A stretch of DNA of 64,000 nt from Nocardioides immobilis (GCF_003515065.1 NZ_QXGH01000012.1:186001-250000); one strand, 5' to 3'. Positions 20,122 to 29,188 are shown, numbered from the stretch's first letter. The notes: a model not told the origin generated them from the sequence alone. Program-made: numbers and translations.

Positions 20122-21123
20122 GTGACGGGCAAGTCCACCCCCAAGTACGCCGCACGCTTCGGACGGCTGCCGGCGGTCTTCGAGCTGCTGCTCGCCCATC
20201 CCGACGGCGTCCCGCTCGCCACGCTCGCCGAGGAGGTCGGGGTGCCGGCCGAAGAGCTGCGCGAGGACCTGCTGGCGTTCTACACCGCCGACCCGCTCGA
20301 GAACGACCGGATGCTCGGGCTGTGGCGTCCGCCGGTGCTGGAGTTCCTCGGCCCCGACGGCGACGCCGACATCGAGCCGGGCGAGGCCGAGGTCATCCGC
20401 GCGGTCAACGACCGGCCGACCGAGGAGCTCGGCGTCGAGTACGTCGACGCCTCCGAGCTCGCGCTCGTCCACACCGCGGCCGTGGCCCTGCACGACGTCG
20501 AGCCCGACGAGGACCTCGCCGCCGCGATCGACGTACTCACCGAGACCATGGTCGGCGCCACCGGTGGCCAGCCGGAGCGGCCCGCGTGGAACGAGCCCCT
20601 GCGGCCGCTGCAGGAGGCCCAGCGGCACCGCCGCGCGGTCCGGATCGTCTACTCCCGCACCTGGCAGCACGGCGTCTCGACGCGGGTGATCCACCCCTAC
20701 CGGCTCGTCCAGACCCGACGGGGCTGGGAGGTCGACGCCGGCCCGCCCGACTCGGCAGGCCGGCTCCGCACCTTCCTGCTCTCCGGCATCCGCGACGTCG
20801 AGAGCCTCGAGCAGACCTTCGAGCTCCCCGACGGCCTCGCCGCGATGCTCGACGCGCAGCGCGCCACGAGCCCGGTCCGGATGGTGCTGCCGCACGGCTC
20901 GCGCTGGGCCGCCGACATGTACGCCGAGACCGTCACCGTGCTCCGCGCCGACGAGGACGACGTCGAGGTGGAGCTCGGGCTGCTGCCCCCGTTGGCGGAC
21001 CGGGTCGGGATGCTGCTGCTCGCGGCCGGGGCGGGTGCGTTCGTGCTCGACCCGCCGGACCTCGCGAACGCGGGGGCGGTGCTCGCCGAGGAGCTGCTCG
21101 TGCACCACGCGATCCGGTCCTGA
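20122..21123 (+). CDS. WYL-domain transcriptional regulator (second of a pair)
   Basis: Second member of the pair, 333 residues. Helix-turn-helix near residues 10-60 (PAVFELLLAHPDGVPLATLAEEV), then a WYL domain (HRRAVRIVYSRTW ... VIHPYRLVQTRRGWEVDA) and a C-terminal WCX region (MVLPHGSRWAADMYAE). It starts at GTG 20122 with AAGGGGGGCGA inside the upstream gene. Likely co-expressed and possibly heteromeric with the first WYL protein. Ligand (often ssDNA or a nucleotide in this family) not determinable. Confidence 0.88.
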   Translation: MTGKSTPKYAARFGRLPAVFELLLAHPDGVPLATLAEEVGVPAEELREDLLAFYTADPLENDRMLGLWRPPVLEFLGPDGDADIEPGEAEVIRAVNDRPTEELGVEYVDASELALVHTAAVALHDVEPDEDLAAAIDVLTETMVGATGGQPERPAWNEPLRPLQEAQRHRRAVRIVYSRTWQHGVSTRVIHPYRLVQTRRGWEVDAGPPDSAGRLRTFLLSGIRDVESLEQTFELPDGLAAMLDAQRATSPVRMVLPHGSRWAADMYAETVTVLRADEDDVEVELGLLPPLADRVGMLLLAAGAGAFVLDPPDLANAGAVLAEELLVHHAIRS

Positions 21124-21128
21124 GCCCG

Positions 21129-21233
21129 CGAAGTGTCAAGGCTGGCGCCTCGAGGTGTCACGGTTGGTCTCGCCAACCCTCGACACTTCGGCCCGCCAAC
21201 CTCGACACTTCGCGCGACCAGGAGTGGCACTTC
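21129..21233. repeat. Cluster of an 18-bp short repeat in opposite orientations
   Basis: Four copies of the motif CGAAGTGTCRAGGYTGGC or close variants: two forward (21129-21146 and 21151-21168) and two inverted (21172-21190 and 21195-21212), followed by a partial copy (21226-21233). They fill the gap between the WYL gene and the epoxide-hydrolase-like gene and can fold into hairpins. Confidence 0.75.
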
Positions 21234-21252
21234 GCGGGCTATCGTCGGAGGC

Positions 21253-21669
21253 ATGACTGCTCCGTCGCATCTCGTGATCACCGATTCCGCGTCCATCGTG
21301 CGGGCGTTCTTCGCGGCGCTCGAGGATCGTTCGGTCAAGCAGGCACTGGAGCTGACCGACGACCGGATCGTGTGGCGCAACACCTCGTTGCCGACGGTGC
21401 GCGGCAAGCTGGTCGGCCGCCTGCTGCGGGGGATGGACAAGGACTGGTTGGGGATCCGGGCGGACTTCCGCCACATCGCGGCCGACGGCGACGTGGTGCT
21501 GACGGAGCGCACCGACTACCTGCGCATCGGGCCGCTCGAGATCGACTTCTGGGTGTGCGGCACGTTCGAGCTGAAGAACGGCCGGATCGTGCTCTGGCAC
21601 GACTACTTCAGCTGGGGCAACGTGCTGGGCGGCACGGTGCGCGGGCTGTTCCGGATGCGTCAACGCTGA
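21253..21669 (+). CDS. Limonene-1,2-epoxide hydrolase-like / SnoaL-like protein
   Basis: Small protein of 138 residues with the cone-shaped alpha+beta barrel of the NTF2-like group. The C-terminal segment RIVLWHDYFSWG and the middle DFRHIAADGDVVLTERTDYL match limonene-epoxide-hydrolase family proteins, in which Asp, Arg and Asp activate water. Whether it hydrolyses epoxides is unknown. A TATCGT box at 21240-21245 lies 7 nt before ATG 21253. Confidence 0.8.
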   Translation: MTAPSHLVITDSASIVRAFFAALEDRSVKQALELTDDRIVWRNTSLPTVRGKLVGRLLRGMDKDWLGIRADFRHIAADGDVVLTERTDYLRIGPLEIDFWVCGTFELKNGRIVLWHDYFSWGNVLGGTVRGLFRMRQR

Positions 21670-21678
21670 CGTGCGACC

Positions 21679-22992
21679 TCAGCCCGTCTCGCCGAGCGCC
21701 TTCTCGTCGCTGAGCCGGGCCCGGTCGGCAGCGCGGAGGCCCTCTTCGGCGGCCCGGGGTGCGTCGTTGACCTTGGTACGGCGGTCGGCGGTCCAGGTGC
21801 CGCGGATGTTGTTGCGGCGCAGTGCCTCGGCGAAGAAGTCGTGGACGTCGAGCTCCTTCTGGCGCACGGCCAGCGCGGTCTCGTTGGAGGTCTCGCCGGT
21901 GGAGGCTGCGCCGGCAGCGGCGAGTGTGGCCTGGCGGGCCTCGTCGAGGCGCTCGCCGATGCGCCAGGCGTAGGCCTCGTAGAACGCCAGCCGGGCGGTG
22001 ATGGTCGCGACGGGGCGGGCGACGTAGCGCCGCCGGGACGAGTCCCACACGGTGCGCTCGTCGCGCACGCCGGAGCCGAGGTGGCGCTCGCAGTCGGCCA
22101 CCATCTGCACCAGGAGCGACTCGTAGATCGCCTTGGTGACAGCGATGTCGGACGGGAAGCCGTGCATCGTCAGCGCGGTCGAGTCGTGGCTGATCGTGCA
22201 CCGGACGTCGTTGGCGTGGGCGATGTTGAGCAGCAGCCGGACGTAGCGCGCAAGCCCCTTCTTGCCGCGCTCGCCGATCCGGTAGTTCTCGGCGGCCGGC
22301 TCCTCGCGGCCCTCCTCCTTCGCCGTGTGCGCGCGGGCGACGGCGAGCGCGACCGAGTGCCGGGTCGCGAGCGCCTGGGCCTTGGAGAGGAAGGCCGCAC
22401 GCTCGTGCTCGTTGCTCGCCCGCTCCGCCTGGCGCAACAGCTTGGCCAGCCGGGCGAGGGTGCCGTCGTCGACGGTGTGATCGACCTGGTCGAGACCCTC
22501 CGCCGCGTAGGCGAGCTGGAGCAGCTGCGCGGTCACCGGGAGCCCCGCGTCCTCCAGCAGCCGCAGGAAGGTCGCGCGCCAGACCGGCGTGTGGTGCTGC
22601 TCGCCGGACAGGTGGTGCGTGAGCTCGTGCAGCGCGACGGTCGCGCGCAGCGCCCAGCGACCACCGACCGCGAACGGCGGGAGCGCGATCGTGCGGGTCG
22701 GCGCGTCGTACGTCGCCATCCGCGCCCCCGCCCGCGGCCGCACGGTCACGTCCTGCTGCTCACGGCCGCCGTAGTCGGCACCGGCTGCACGGAGCCGGGT
22801 GAGCACGGCCTCGACGTACGTCGCAGCGGCGGCCGGTTCGGTGAACCGCAGGTCGGGTCCGGGCTCGTAGGTCTGGCCGTCGACCGTCACGGTCGGCCGC
22901 TCGGGCGTCGTCGCGTCGAGCCACGCCGTCAGCCGGTCCTCGGCGGCGTAGACCGCGCGCTGGTCGGGGTCTCGCGGCAATCCAGCGGTCAT
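21679..22992 (-). CDS. DUF2786 protein with TIGR04338-type metallohydrolase N-terminus
   Basis: Protein of 437 residues. The N-terminal half carries a zincin-like motif HELTHHLSGEQHH (about residues 141-153), the mark of the TIGR04338 putative metallohydrolases; the second half begins with DUF2786 (ARLAKLLRQAERASNEHERA ... KAQALATRHSV). Function is not known. It lies 75 nt downstream of the SNF2 helicase on the same strand. CAGACT at 23000-23005 is 7 nt before ATG 22992, so it can be transcribed on its own. Confidence 0.87.
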   Translation of the reverse strand: MTAGLPRDPDQRAVYAAEDRLTAWLDATTPERPTVTVDGQTYEPGPDLRFTEPAAAATYVEAVLTRLRAAGADYGGREQQDVTVRPRAGARMATYDAPTRTIALPPFAVGGRWALRATVALHELTHHLSGEQHHTPVWRATFLRLLEDAGLPVTAQLLQLAYAAEGLDQVDHTVDDGTLARLAKLLRQAERASNEHERAAFLSKAQALATRHSVALAVARAHTAKEEGREEPAAENYRIGERGKKGLARYVRLLLNIAHANDVRCTISHDSTALTMHGFPSDIAVTKAIYESLLVQMVADCERHLGSGVRDERTVWDSSRRRYVARPVATITARLAFYEAYAWRIGERLDEARQATLAAAGAASTGETSNETALAVRQKELDVHDFFAEALRRNNIRGTWTADRRTKVNDAPRAAEEGLRAADRARLSDEKALGETG

Positions 22993-23067
22993 GGCGCCGA
23001 GTCTGCCCGACGACCCCGACAGTCCGGGGACGGCCGCGCTGGCCTGTGGACAGCGCGTGTCGTGTGC

Positions 23068-25719
23068 TCAGGCGTCGTCCGGAGCCGGCACGGCGGGCGC
23101 CTGGTAGAGCAGCCGTTCCCGCTCGGCGGCCAGCACCTGGCGGGCGATCTCCGCGTCGGTGGCCTCCGGAGCTGCGTCGGCGGTGGCACTGTTCTCGGCG
23201 TACTCCTCGAACAGCCGGCGCTTCTGCGCGAGCAGCTCGTGGATCCGCTCGTCGACGGTGTCCTCGGAGAGCAGGCGGTGGACCTGGACCGAGCTCAGCT
23301 GCCCCATCCGGTGGGCCCGGGCGATCGCCTGCGCCTCGAGGGCGGGGTTGAGCTGCGGCTCGCACAGGACGACGACCGACGCGGCCTGGATGTTCAGCCC
23401 GACCCCGCCCGTGCTGATCTGCGCGAGCAGCGCCGCGCCGCCCTCGGCCGCGGAGAACTCGTCGACCAGCCGCTGCCGCGCACCCGCCGCGACCGAGCCG
23501 TCGAGCGGGCCGTGGACCGGGCCGGTGAGCACCTCGCGCACGGCGGCGAGCACCTCGTTGAAGTACGAGTAGACGATGACCCGGCGGCCGTTGTCCTCGG
23601 CCTCCTCGACGATCTCGACCAGGCGGTCGACCTTGGGGGAGTCGAGGCCGTGGATCATGGCCGCCCGCCGCATCTGCATCAGGTTCCCGGCGGCAACGCC
23701 GGCGCGGTACGCCGCGAGGTCCCGTGGCCCCATCGGCAGCCACTCCTCGACCTCCACCAGGCCGGGCAGCTCGGCGAGCACGTCCTCCTGGTTGCGGCGG
23801 AGGTACGCCGGAGCCACCGCCCGCCGGAAGAGTCGCGGGGCGAGCTCCTCGCGACCGGCCACCAGCGCCGGCTGCAGGTAGGAGACCAGCGTCCGGAACT
23901 CGCCCACGTGGTTCTGCATCGGCGTGCCGGTGAGCAGGATCGCCCGCTCGACGCCGGCCACGAGCGCCGCCGTACGACGGGACCGCTGCGCCTCGGGGTT
24001 CTTGACGTACTGCGCCTCGTCGACCACCACGCACGCGATGGTCGGGCCCTGCGCCCAGGCGCCGGACTCCATCCAGGTCGTGTCGTACGTCGTCACGGCC
24101 ACGCCGCCGCCGGCCACCCACGCCGCAGCCGCCTCCTGCCACCCGTCACCGTGGATGCGATGCGCGGGGAGTGTCGACCGGGCGGCGATCTCGCGCAGCC
24201 AGTTCACGAGCACGCCCGGCGGGCACACGACCAGGAAGTGCGACGCACCCGTCGCCCACAGGTGGGCCAGCACCGCGAGCGCCTCGATCGTCTTCCCGAG
24301 CCCCATCTCGTCGCCGAGGATCACCTTGCGCTGCACGAGGGCGAACCGCGCGCCGAAGCTCTGGTACCCCCGCAGCGCCACCGTCAGCGCCTCGGTCCGC
24401 AGCGCCTGCTCGCGCACCGACTCGACCAGACCTGCCGGGAGCTCGCCGTGGCTCGCCTCCTCGTCCTCGGTCAGGTAGCCGAGCGCGCCGAGCATCGCGT
24501 AGTAGTCCGCCGGCCGCGAGGTGAAGTCCGCCCAGGCGTCGGCGGGCACGCCGCGCGGCGTGGTCGTGGCCACGACATCGGCCCGGTGGACCACGGTCGC
24601 GATCGCGTCCGCCAGCCCGGACGCCGGCACCGACCGGGTCGGCACGACCAGCAGCCGCGCGACGCGGTCGTCGACGACCGCAGCGAGCGCCCGGAGGTCG
24701 TCGGCGACCGCGAGATCGCCTTCGGCGCCTCGAGTACGGCGCACGCCGTCCCATCGAGCGAGCGCGACCACCACCGCCTCGGACGCCGGGTCCGGCGTTC
24801 CCGCGAGCCGGACGGGCTGCTGGTCGGCGGTCAGGCGAGCGAGCGTGTGGGCGGCGTCCACCAGGTGCCCGTAGGAGCCCGAGCCGATGCCGTGGAGCTG
24901 ACGGAGCTCGCGCTTCCGGTCGAGCACGGCCTGCACGCTGGTGATCCCGGCGGCGTCCAGCGGGCCGAGGCGCAGCGAGCCGGTCGTCACCTCCTTGAGC
25001 GTCTCCAGCGGCATCGTCCCGAGCGCTGCGTTCACGGTCGGTGCCCGGAAGTCGGCGACAGCGTCCAAGACGGCCTCGCGTGCGGAACGCTCCGCCTCGA
25101 CCGCGCCCCTGAGGTCGGCCATGGAGCGCGGCAGCTCGCCGAACGCGGTCGGGTGCAAGAGACCGGCGGGTGGGTCGATGTGCGCGAGCAGGCCGAGCCG
25201 CGGGTCGAGCAGGTCGTCGATGGTGAACGCGGTGCCGGCGAGCTCGCCGGTCGGCTGCAGCAGCCGGTCCAGGCTGTCGGCGACCTGCGCCTGCAGGCCC
25301 CAGGCGAAGAGCTCGCGGAGGTGGGCGACCTGGACCCCGACCTGCTCCCGCCGACGCCGCGACGTGAACAGCCAGCGCAGCGGCGTGAGGACACGCCTCG
25401 CCGCGATCGCAGCGGCCATCCGCTCGTCGGTGAGCCGCCCGAGCGCCGAAGCCTCCTGGGCAGTGGTCGCGGGCAGGTCGGCGCGGGCGACCAGCGCGGC
25501 GATCAGCCGGTCACCGTCGGCCTGGCTCATCAGCGCGACCTGCCACGCGGTCTCGCCCCGGCGTGCGACCGGGATCGCTTGCGCCAGCAGGGCGGCGCGA
25601 TCGCGTCGTACGGCGTCGTGCGTGGCGTGGTGCCATGCCTCGACCTGCTGCGCGCGCACGGACCACGCGGCCACGGCCCGTGCTGCATCGCGCGCCTCGC
25701 GTCGCTCCTGCTTGTCCAT
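23068..25719 (-). CDS. SNF2-family DEAD/DEAH-box helicase/translocase
   Basis: ATP-driven dsDNA translocase of 883 residues. After an N-terminal helical region of about 380 residues without recognisable motif, the SNF2 core shows Walker A GDEMGLGKTIEA, motif II VVVDEAQYVKN, motif III LTGTPMQNH, motif V QISTGGVGLNIQAA and motif VI QAIARAHRMGQ. No nuclease or zinc-finger domain is seen. ATG 25719 (MDKQERREARDAARA) was chosen over an in-frame start at 25827, which would overlap the promoter of the divergent gene. Possible roles are transcription recycling, repair or defence. Confidence 0.9.
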   Translation of the reverse strand: MDKQERREARDAARAVAAWSVRAQQVEAWHHATHDAVRRDRAALLAQAIPVARRGETAWQVALMSQADGDRLIAALVARADLPATTAQEASALGRLTDERMAAAIAARRVLTPLRWLFTSRRRREQVGVQVAHLRELFAWGLQAQVADSLDRLLQPTGELAGTAFTIDDLLDPRLGLLAHIDPPAGLLHPTAFGELPRSMADLRGAVEAERSAREAVLDAVADFRAPTVNAALGTMPLETLKEVTTGSLRLGPLDAAGITSVQAVLDRKRELRQLHGIGSGSYGHLVDAAHTLARLTADQQPVRLAGTPDPASEAVVVALARWDGVRRTRGAEGDLAVADDLRALAAVVDDRVARLLVVPTRSVPASGLADAIATVVHRADVVATTTPRGVPADAWADFTSRPADYYAMLGALGYLTEDEEASHGELPAGLVESVREQALRTEALTVALRGYQSFGARFALVQRKVILGDEMGLGKTIEALAVLAHLWATGASHFLVVCPPGVLVNWLREIAARSTLPAHRIHGDGWQEAAAAWVAGGGVAVTTYDTTWMESGAWAQGPTIACVVVDEAQYVKNPEAQRSRRTAALVAGVERAILLTGTPMQNHVGEFRTLVSYLQPALVAGREELAPRLFRRAVAPAYLRRNQEDVLAELPGLVEVEEWLPMGPRDLAAYRAGVAAGNLMQMRRAAMIHGLDSPKVDRLVEIVEEAEDNGRRVIVYSYFNEVLAAVREVLTGPVHGPLDGSVAAGARQRLVDEFSAAEGGAALLAQISTGGVGLNIQAASVVVLCEPQLNPALEAQAIARAHRMGQLSSVQVHRLLSEDTVDERIHELLAQKRRLFEEYAENSATADAAPEATDAEIARQVLAAERERLLYQAPAVPAPDDA

Positions 25720-25850
25720 CGCCGCCCATCTTCGTGGGCGGGCAGGCCGGACGGCTACCGCCGCCACGGGGTCCTGGTTCGTTGGGACTAGCACCCGGGG
25801 CGTCCGGCTCGACCTCGCCGTACTCACTCCCGGTGGACGTTCCGAGCCGC

Positions 25851-25856
25851 TACGTT
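25851..25856 (+). promoter_or_regulatory. -10 box TACGTT of the unknown divergent gene
   Basis: TACGTT lies 29 nt before GTG 25886, with GGAAGG at 25873-25878 correctly spaced as a ribosome-binding site. This supports a leadered transcript divergent from the SNF2 gene. Confidence 0.45.
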
Positions 25857-25885
25857 CTCACCACATCGGCTGGGAAGGCGTGGAT

Positions 25886-26593
25886 GTGGGGACTTGGGGA
25901 GAGGCGTACCTGACGCGACTGCGCGGGTGCGCAGTGCGAATGGGGCGCGAGCTCGGCGAGATCAGTGACCGCGACCGGGCGGTGCGTCTCGTCGAGGCGG
26001 ACGCGAAGTCGGTCGAGCAAGGGTTCGGCCAGGGGCTCCTGAGCATGGAGTCGGCCAGCCGGGTCCGGAGCCTGGACCCGATGCAGGCCACGACGTGGCT
26101 GGTCGAGGGCGACCCCGCGCAGCCGCGGTGGCAGTCGCTGGCCCAGCTGGCGGCGTACGTCGAGCTGCTGGCCGCCGGCTACCCCGAGGCTGCGGTGCGG
26201 TTCGCGACGCCTGACGGCGAGCTGGGGCTCGACCTCGCCGTCGTCAACGACGAGGGTCAGGTCCTGCTGCTGGGCGTCGCCCGGGCGGAGTCGTTGGAGC
26301 TCGCCAGGCTCGAGGCGCTGGTGCCGACCTTCGACGGTGAGAGCGTGCGGTCGGTCCACATCGTTCCCGGCCGGGAGCCACAGCTGCTCGCCCGCCAGCT
26401 GTGGGCGACCCGGGCGCCGTACCTCTGGTTGGTCGCGGCGGGCGCCCGACGCCTGTACCGGGTGAAGTACGGCCGAACGATCAAGCTGCTGCCGGCGCGG
26501 GTGATGCCCATGCCGGAGGACCTGTGGCCGGTCGGTTTCAACGGCCCGACGCCGCGCGTCGCCGTGGTCGCGCCCGAGGCGGTTGCCGGCTGA
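25886..26593 (+). CDS. Unrecognised protein, possibly degenerate PD-(D/E)XK-like fold
   Basis: No family recognised. The 235-residue protein has a helical N-terminal half and a beta-rich C-terminal half. The segment GELGLDLAVVNDEGQVLLLG followed by VARAE has the strand-Asp-strand layout of PD-(D/E)XK nucleases, but the usual Glu-x-Lys is replaced (GVAR), so nuclease activity would be doubtful. Start GTG 25886 is set by GGAAGG 7 nt upstream; GTG 25880 is the alternative. It is divergent from the SNF2 helicase and 1 nt upstream of the next gene, so those two are probably co-translated. Confidence 0.7.
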   Translation: MGTWGEAYLTRLRGCAVRMGRELGEISDRDRAVRLVEADAKSVEQGFGQGLLSMESASRVRSLDPMQATTWLVEGDPAQPRWQSLAQLAAYVELLAAGYPEAAVRFATPDGELGLDLAVVNDEGQVLLLGVARAESLELARLEALVPTFDGESVRSVHIVPGREPQLLARQLWATRAPYLWLVAAGARRLYRVKYGRTIKLLPARVMPMPEDLWPVGFNGPTPRVAVVAPEAVAG

Positions 26594-26594
26594 C

Positions 26595-27378
26595 ATGGGC
26601 GACGTCTGCGCTGACCTCCTCATCGGGCTGTTGGACGTGGACGCCACAGCTCGCACCCGCAGTGGTCTCGAGGCCGCGGTCACGTCCCACGAGCGTCATC
26701 GGACGGGGCGCTTCGGTGAGGCCGTCGGTGCCCTGGCGGTCGATGTCGCGGACCTCGACGTCCTTGCTGAGCTGACCGCCGACGGCGTCCCCGCGTCCCT
26801 CGGGATCACTCTCGGGGTGCACGGGCACACCCGGCTCGCCGAGGCGCTCGACGTCGCCGAGGCCGTCCCGTCGCTCCGCATCGACCGGGTTGCCGTCGAC
26901 GTGCCTGCGGGGGAGGACGCCATGGCGGTGGCGGACGCGGTCCGCCGGGAGCCGGGAGCTCGACGGGCGGCCCGTTCCCTTCGCGATCCGCCTCGATGCC
27001 GAGCTCCCCACCGGGTTCGCCGGGGATCCGCCGGGCCTGGCGAGCGACCTGACGACCCTTGTCGCCGCCGGCGTGCCGGTGGCGGTCGGCGGCGTGGAGT
27101 GCGCGGTCGCCGACAGCAGCGGCGGTCCCTGGGGAGAGCGGACCGGCGTGCTCAACGTGCTGCTCGCCGCCGATGCCGTCCGCGACGGCGCCGGCGTCGA
27201 CGAGGTCAAGCAGATCCTCGCGATCCCGGACGGCCTGATCGAGGCCGTGCTGCTGCTGGACGGCACGGTGCGCCAGGTGCTGCCGGCGATCAGTACGGCG
27301 CATCTCGACGACGTCGTCGACGACCTCGCCGGGCTGGGCCTGCTCTCCGCCGATGGCCGGGGCAGCGCCGCCGGCTGA
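26595..27378 (+). pseudogene. Unrecognised gene interrupted by a frameshift
   Basis: A reading frame begins at ATG 26595, 1 nt after the previous stop, and runs well (GVPASLGITLGVHGHTRLAE ...) to about 26950, then loses coding character. The next frame (+1) continues with good coding character (GRPVPFAIRLDAELPTGFAG ... QILAIPDGLIEAVLLLDG) to a stop at 27376-27378. The shift lies in the repetitive GCCGGGAGCCGGGAG at 26944-26958. Corrected, the product would have about 260 residues with alternating alpha/beta character, possibly barrel-like. It may be a pseudogene, a sequencing error or a slippage site. Confidence 0.65.
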
Positions 27379-27404
27379 GGGCCGGAGTGCCCTGAAAACG
27401 TAAG

Positions 27405-27445
27405 GCACCCGCAGGCGTCTCGGGTCACCTGCGGGTGCACTTTGA
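27405..27445 (+). terminator. Strong hairpin terminator
   Basis: Perfect 11-bp stem GCACCCGCAGG (27405-27415) with CCTGCGGGTGC (27428-27438), 12-nt loop, followed by ACTTTG. It ends the 25886-27378 unit and may also serve the convergent RTX-like gene. Confidence 0.8.
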
Positions 27446-27548
27446 ATTATGCACGGATGCTGGTTGCTTGTCGTCCGGTTCGAGTCGGAAAACCAAGATT
27501 TTGCCTAGCCGGACCTGCTCCGGCAACGGTCCGCCTGAACCAGCAGGA

Positions 27549-28520
27549 TCAGTGCTCGCAGCGGACCGTGGACTCACCGCCGACGCACAGGTCGATGCCA
27601 CCGGCTCCGTCGAGCCGGTCCGCCCCGGGACCGCCGTACAGCGCGTCGTTGCCGGGGCCGCCGTCGATCCCGTCGCGGCCGTCCCCTCCGAGCACGGTGT
27701 CGTCACCCGCTCCTGTGGCCACGGTGTCGTTGCCGCCGTCGCCCCTGATCCGGTCGTGGCCCCCGACGCTGGAGAACCGGTCGTTCCCGGAGCCGCCGGC
27801 GGCGATCAGCCGGCCGCGGGTGACCGTCACGTCGTCCGCCGTACCAGCGCCGGCGTAGTCGACCCAGATCGCCCACTGGTTCCGCCACGAGGTGAAGACG
27901 AACGCGTCGATGCCGCGGACGGTGCCGTTGCCGGGCGCGCGACGCGACCGGATCGTGTCCCGTCGCGCATCGGCGTCGACGGGGAGGTTGGCCCGGGTGT
28001 CGCGGGCGACGACCTTGAGCCGGTCCGGGTCGCGATCGGACCTGGCGGGCTCGTTGCCGTCGACCCGGATCGTGTTGAGACCAGCCCCGTCGCCGGCGAT
28101 CTGGACGACGAAGGTGTCCTCGTCCGGTCCGCCGTACGCCCGGTCGCCGGCACCGCCGTAGACCTGCACCCAGTCGTCGCCCTCGCCGCCGCGGAACTCG
28201 TCCGCCCCGCCGCCGAGGGAGACGGCGTCGCGACCGGACCCGGCGAAGATCGCGTCGTCGCCCGGGCCGGCGCACACGGTGTCCTCACCGGCGAGGGCGC
28301 GGATCGTGTCGTCGCCCCCGAGACCGAAGATGACGTCGGCCCCGGGTGTGCCCACCAGGGTGTCGTCGCCGTTGGTGCCGTTGATGGTCGGCGCTGCGTC
28401 GCACGGTCCGCCAGGACCCTCGCCACGCAGCGGTGGGTCCGCGACGGCACCGGTCGGCGCGATCAGGACGCCGGCAGTCAGTACGACGCACGCCGCGCGG
28501 GCGCAGGACACGAGTCTCAT
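27549..28520 (-). CDS. Secreted RTX-like (hemolysin-type calcium-binding repeat) protein
   Basis: Exported protein of 323 residues. A signal peptide (about 1-28, RAACVVLTAGVLIAP) is followed by nonapeptide repeats of the GGxGxDxxx type, e.g. TNGDDTLVGTPGADVIFGLG and GGDDTIRALAGEDTV, then a middle non-repeat stretch (DTFVVQIAGDG ... NQWAIWVDYAG) and a second repeat block (DRIRGDGGNDTVATGAGDDT). These bind Ca2+ in a parallel beta-roll. ATG 28520 has AGGAAGG upstream; longer in-frame starts add an implausible leader. Function beyond Ca2+ binding is unclear. Confidence 0.85.
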   Translation of the reverse strand: MRLVSCARAACVVLTAGVLIAPTGAVADPPLRGEGPGGPCDAAPTINGTNGDDTLVGTPGADVIFGLGGDDTIRALAGEDTVCAGPGDDAIFAGSGRDAVSLGGGADEFRGGEGDDWVQVYGGAGDRAYGGPDEDTFVVQIAGDGAGLNTIRVDGNEPARSDRDPDRLKVVARDTRANLPVDADARRDTIRSRRAPGNGTVRGIDAFVFTSWRNQWAIWVDYAGAGTADDVTVTRGRLIAAGGSGNDRFSSVGGHDRIRGDGGNDTVATGAGDDTVLGGDGRDGIDGGPGNDALYGGPGADRLDGAGGIDLCVGGESTVRCEH

Positions 28521-28624
28521 GGGGCCTTCCTGGTTCGAGGTGTCACCCAGGGTGACGCACGCCGTCGACAATGCGTTGCACGGCCGCCCGGAGTTTCGTG
28601 CCGGCGCGGTTCTCGGCCCGTCCG

Positions 28625-29011
28625 CTAGTGGTGGGCGCCCAGGAACCGTCGGCCGTGCTCGAGTCGCTCGGCCTTGCTCAGTCGCGCCGCGTTCCGCGCG
28701 CGGTCCCGCTCGACCTGCTGACGCCGCTCGCGGGCGACGGCGTGGAGGCGGTCGGCCTCCGCCTGCAGCTGGTCGGCCTCGGCCTCCAGTCGGCGGGCCT
28801 CGGCGTCCTTCGCCCCGATCCGGGCGTTCTGGCGGTTGGCGTCGGTGCGGATCGCGTCGGCGTGCTTGCGGTCGAGGTCGCGCTTCTTCGCCAGGGCGAA
28901 GCCGATCAGCGCACTGATGGCAATCACGACGAGAAGGGCGGCCAGCGCGATCCAGATCCAGTGGTCGTTCGCGGCCCAGAACTGCTCGATGTCGGTCCAG
29001 AAATCGTTCAT
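28625..29011 (-). CDS. Small membrane protein with coiled coil
   Basis: Function unknown. The 128 residues have one membrane helix (about 20-42, IWIALAALLVVIAISALIGFAL) and then a long, charged coiled coil (about 45-115) with heptads such as ARRLEAEADQLQAEADRL. An excellent RBS (AAAGGAGG) precedes ATG 29011. It probably forms a membrane-attached helical rod. Confidence 0.82.
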   Translation of the reverse strand: MNDFWTDIEQFWAANDHWIWIALAALLVVIAISALIGFALAKKRDLDRKHADAIRTDANRQNARIGAKDAEARRLEAEADQLQAEADRLHAVARERRQQVERDRARNAARLSKAERLEHGRRFLGAHH

Positions 29012-29072
29012 GTCCTCAGTCCTCCTTTGCGGAGCAGTAACCGGCTGGGGAGGACGGATACGGGGGCATGAA

Positions 29073-29111
29073 AGAAGGCCCCTGGCCAGCGGTGCTGGTC
29101 AGAGGCCTTCT
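29073..29111. terminator. Hairpin between tRNA-Lys and the coiled-coil gene
   Basis: AGAAGGCC (29073-29080) pairs with GGCCTTCT (29104-29111), with an inner GGCCAGC/GCTGGTC stem. It lies just after the 3' end of tRNA-Lys (minus strand), so it is probably the terminator of that tRNA. Confidence 0.65.
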
Positions 29112-29115
29112 GCGG

Positions 29116-29188
<73 letters not shown>

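Noticed and set aside
19155-21123. Firm PafB/PafC assignment for the WYL pair
   Set aside because: No proteasome or tatAC genes nearby and the N-terminal helix-turn-helix does not clearly match; left as WYL regulators.
21841-25791. Open frame of about 1,300 codons on the plus strand
   Set aside because: Antisense to the DUF2786 and SNF2 genes; typical high-GC shadow with no domain.
27474-27520. tRNA-like GGTTCGAGTC sequence
   Set aside because: No acceptor, D or anticodon stems can be formed around it.
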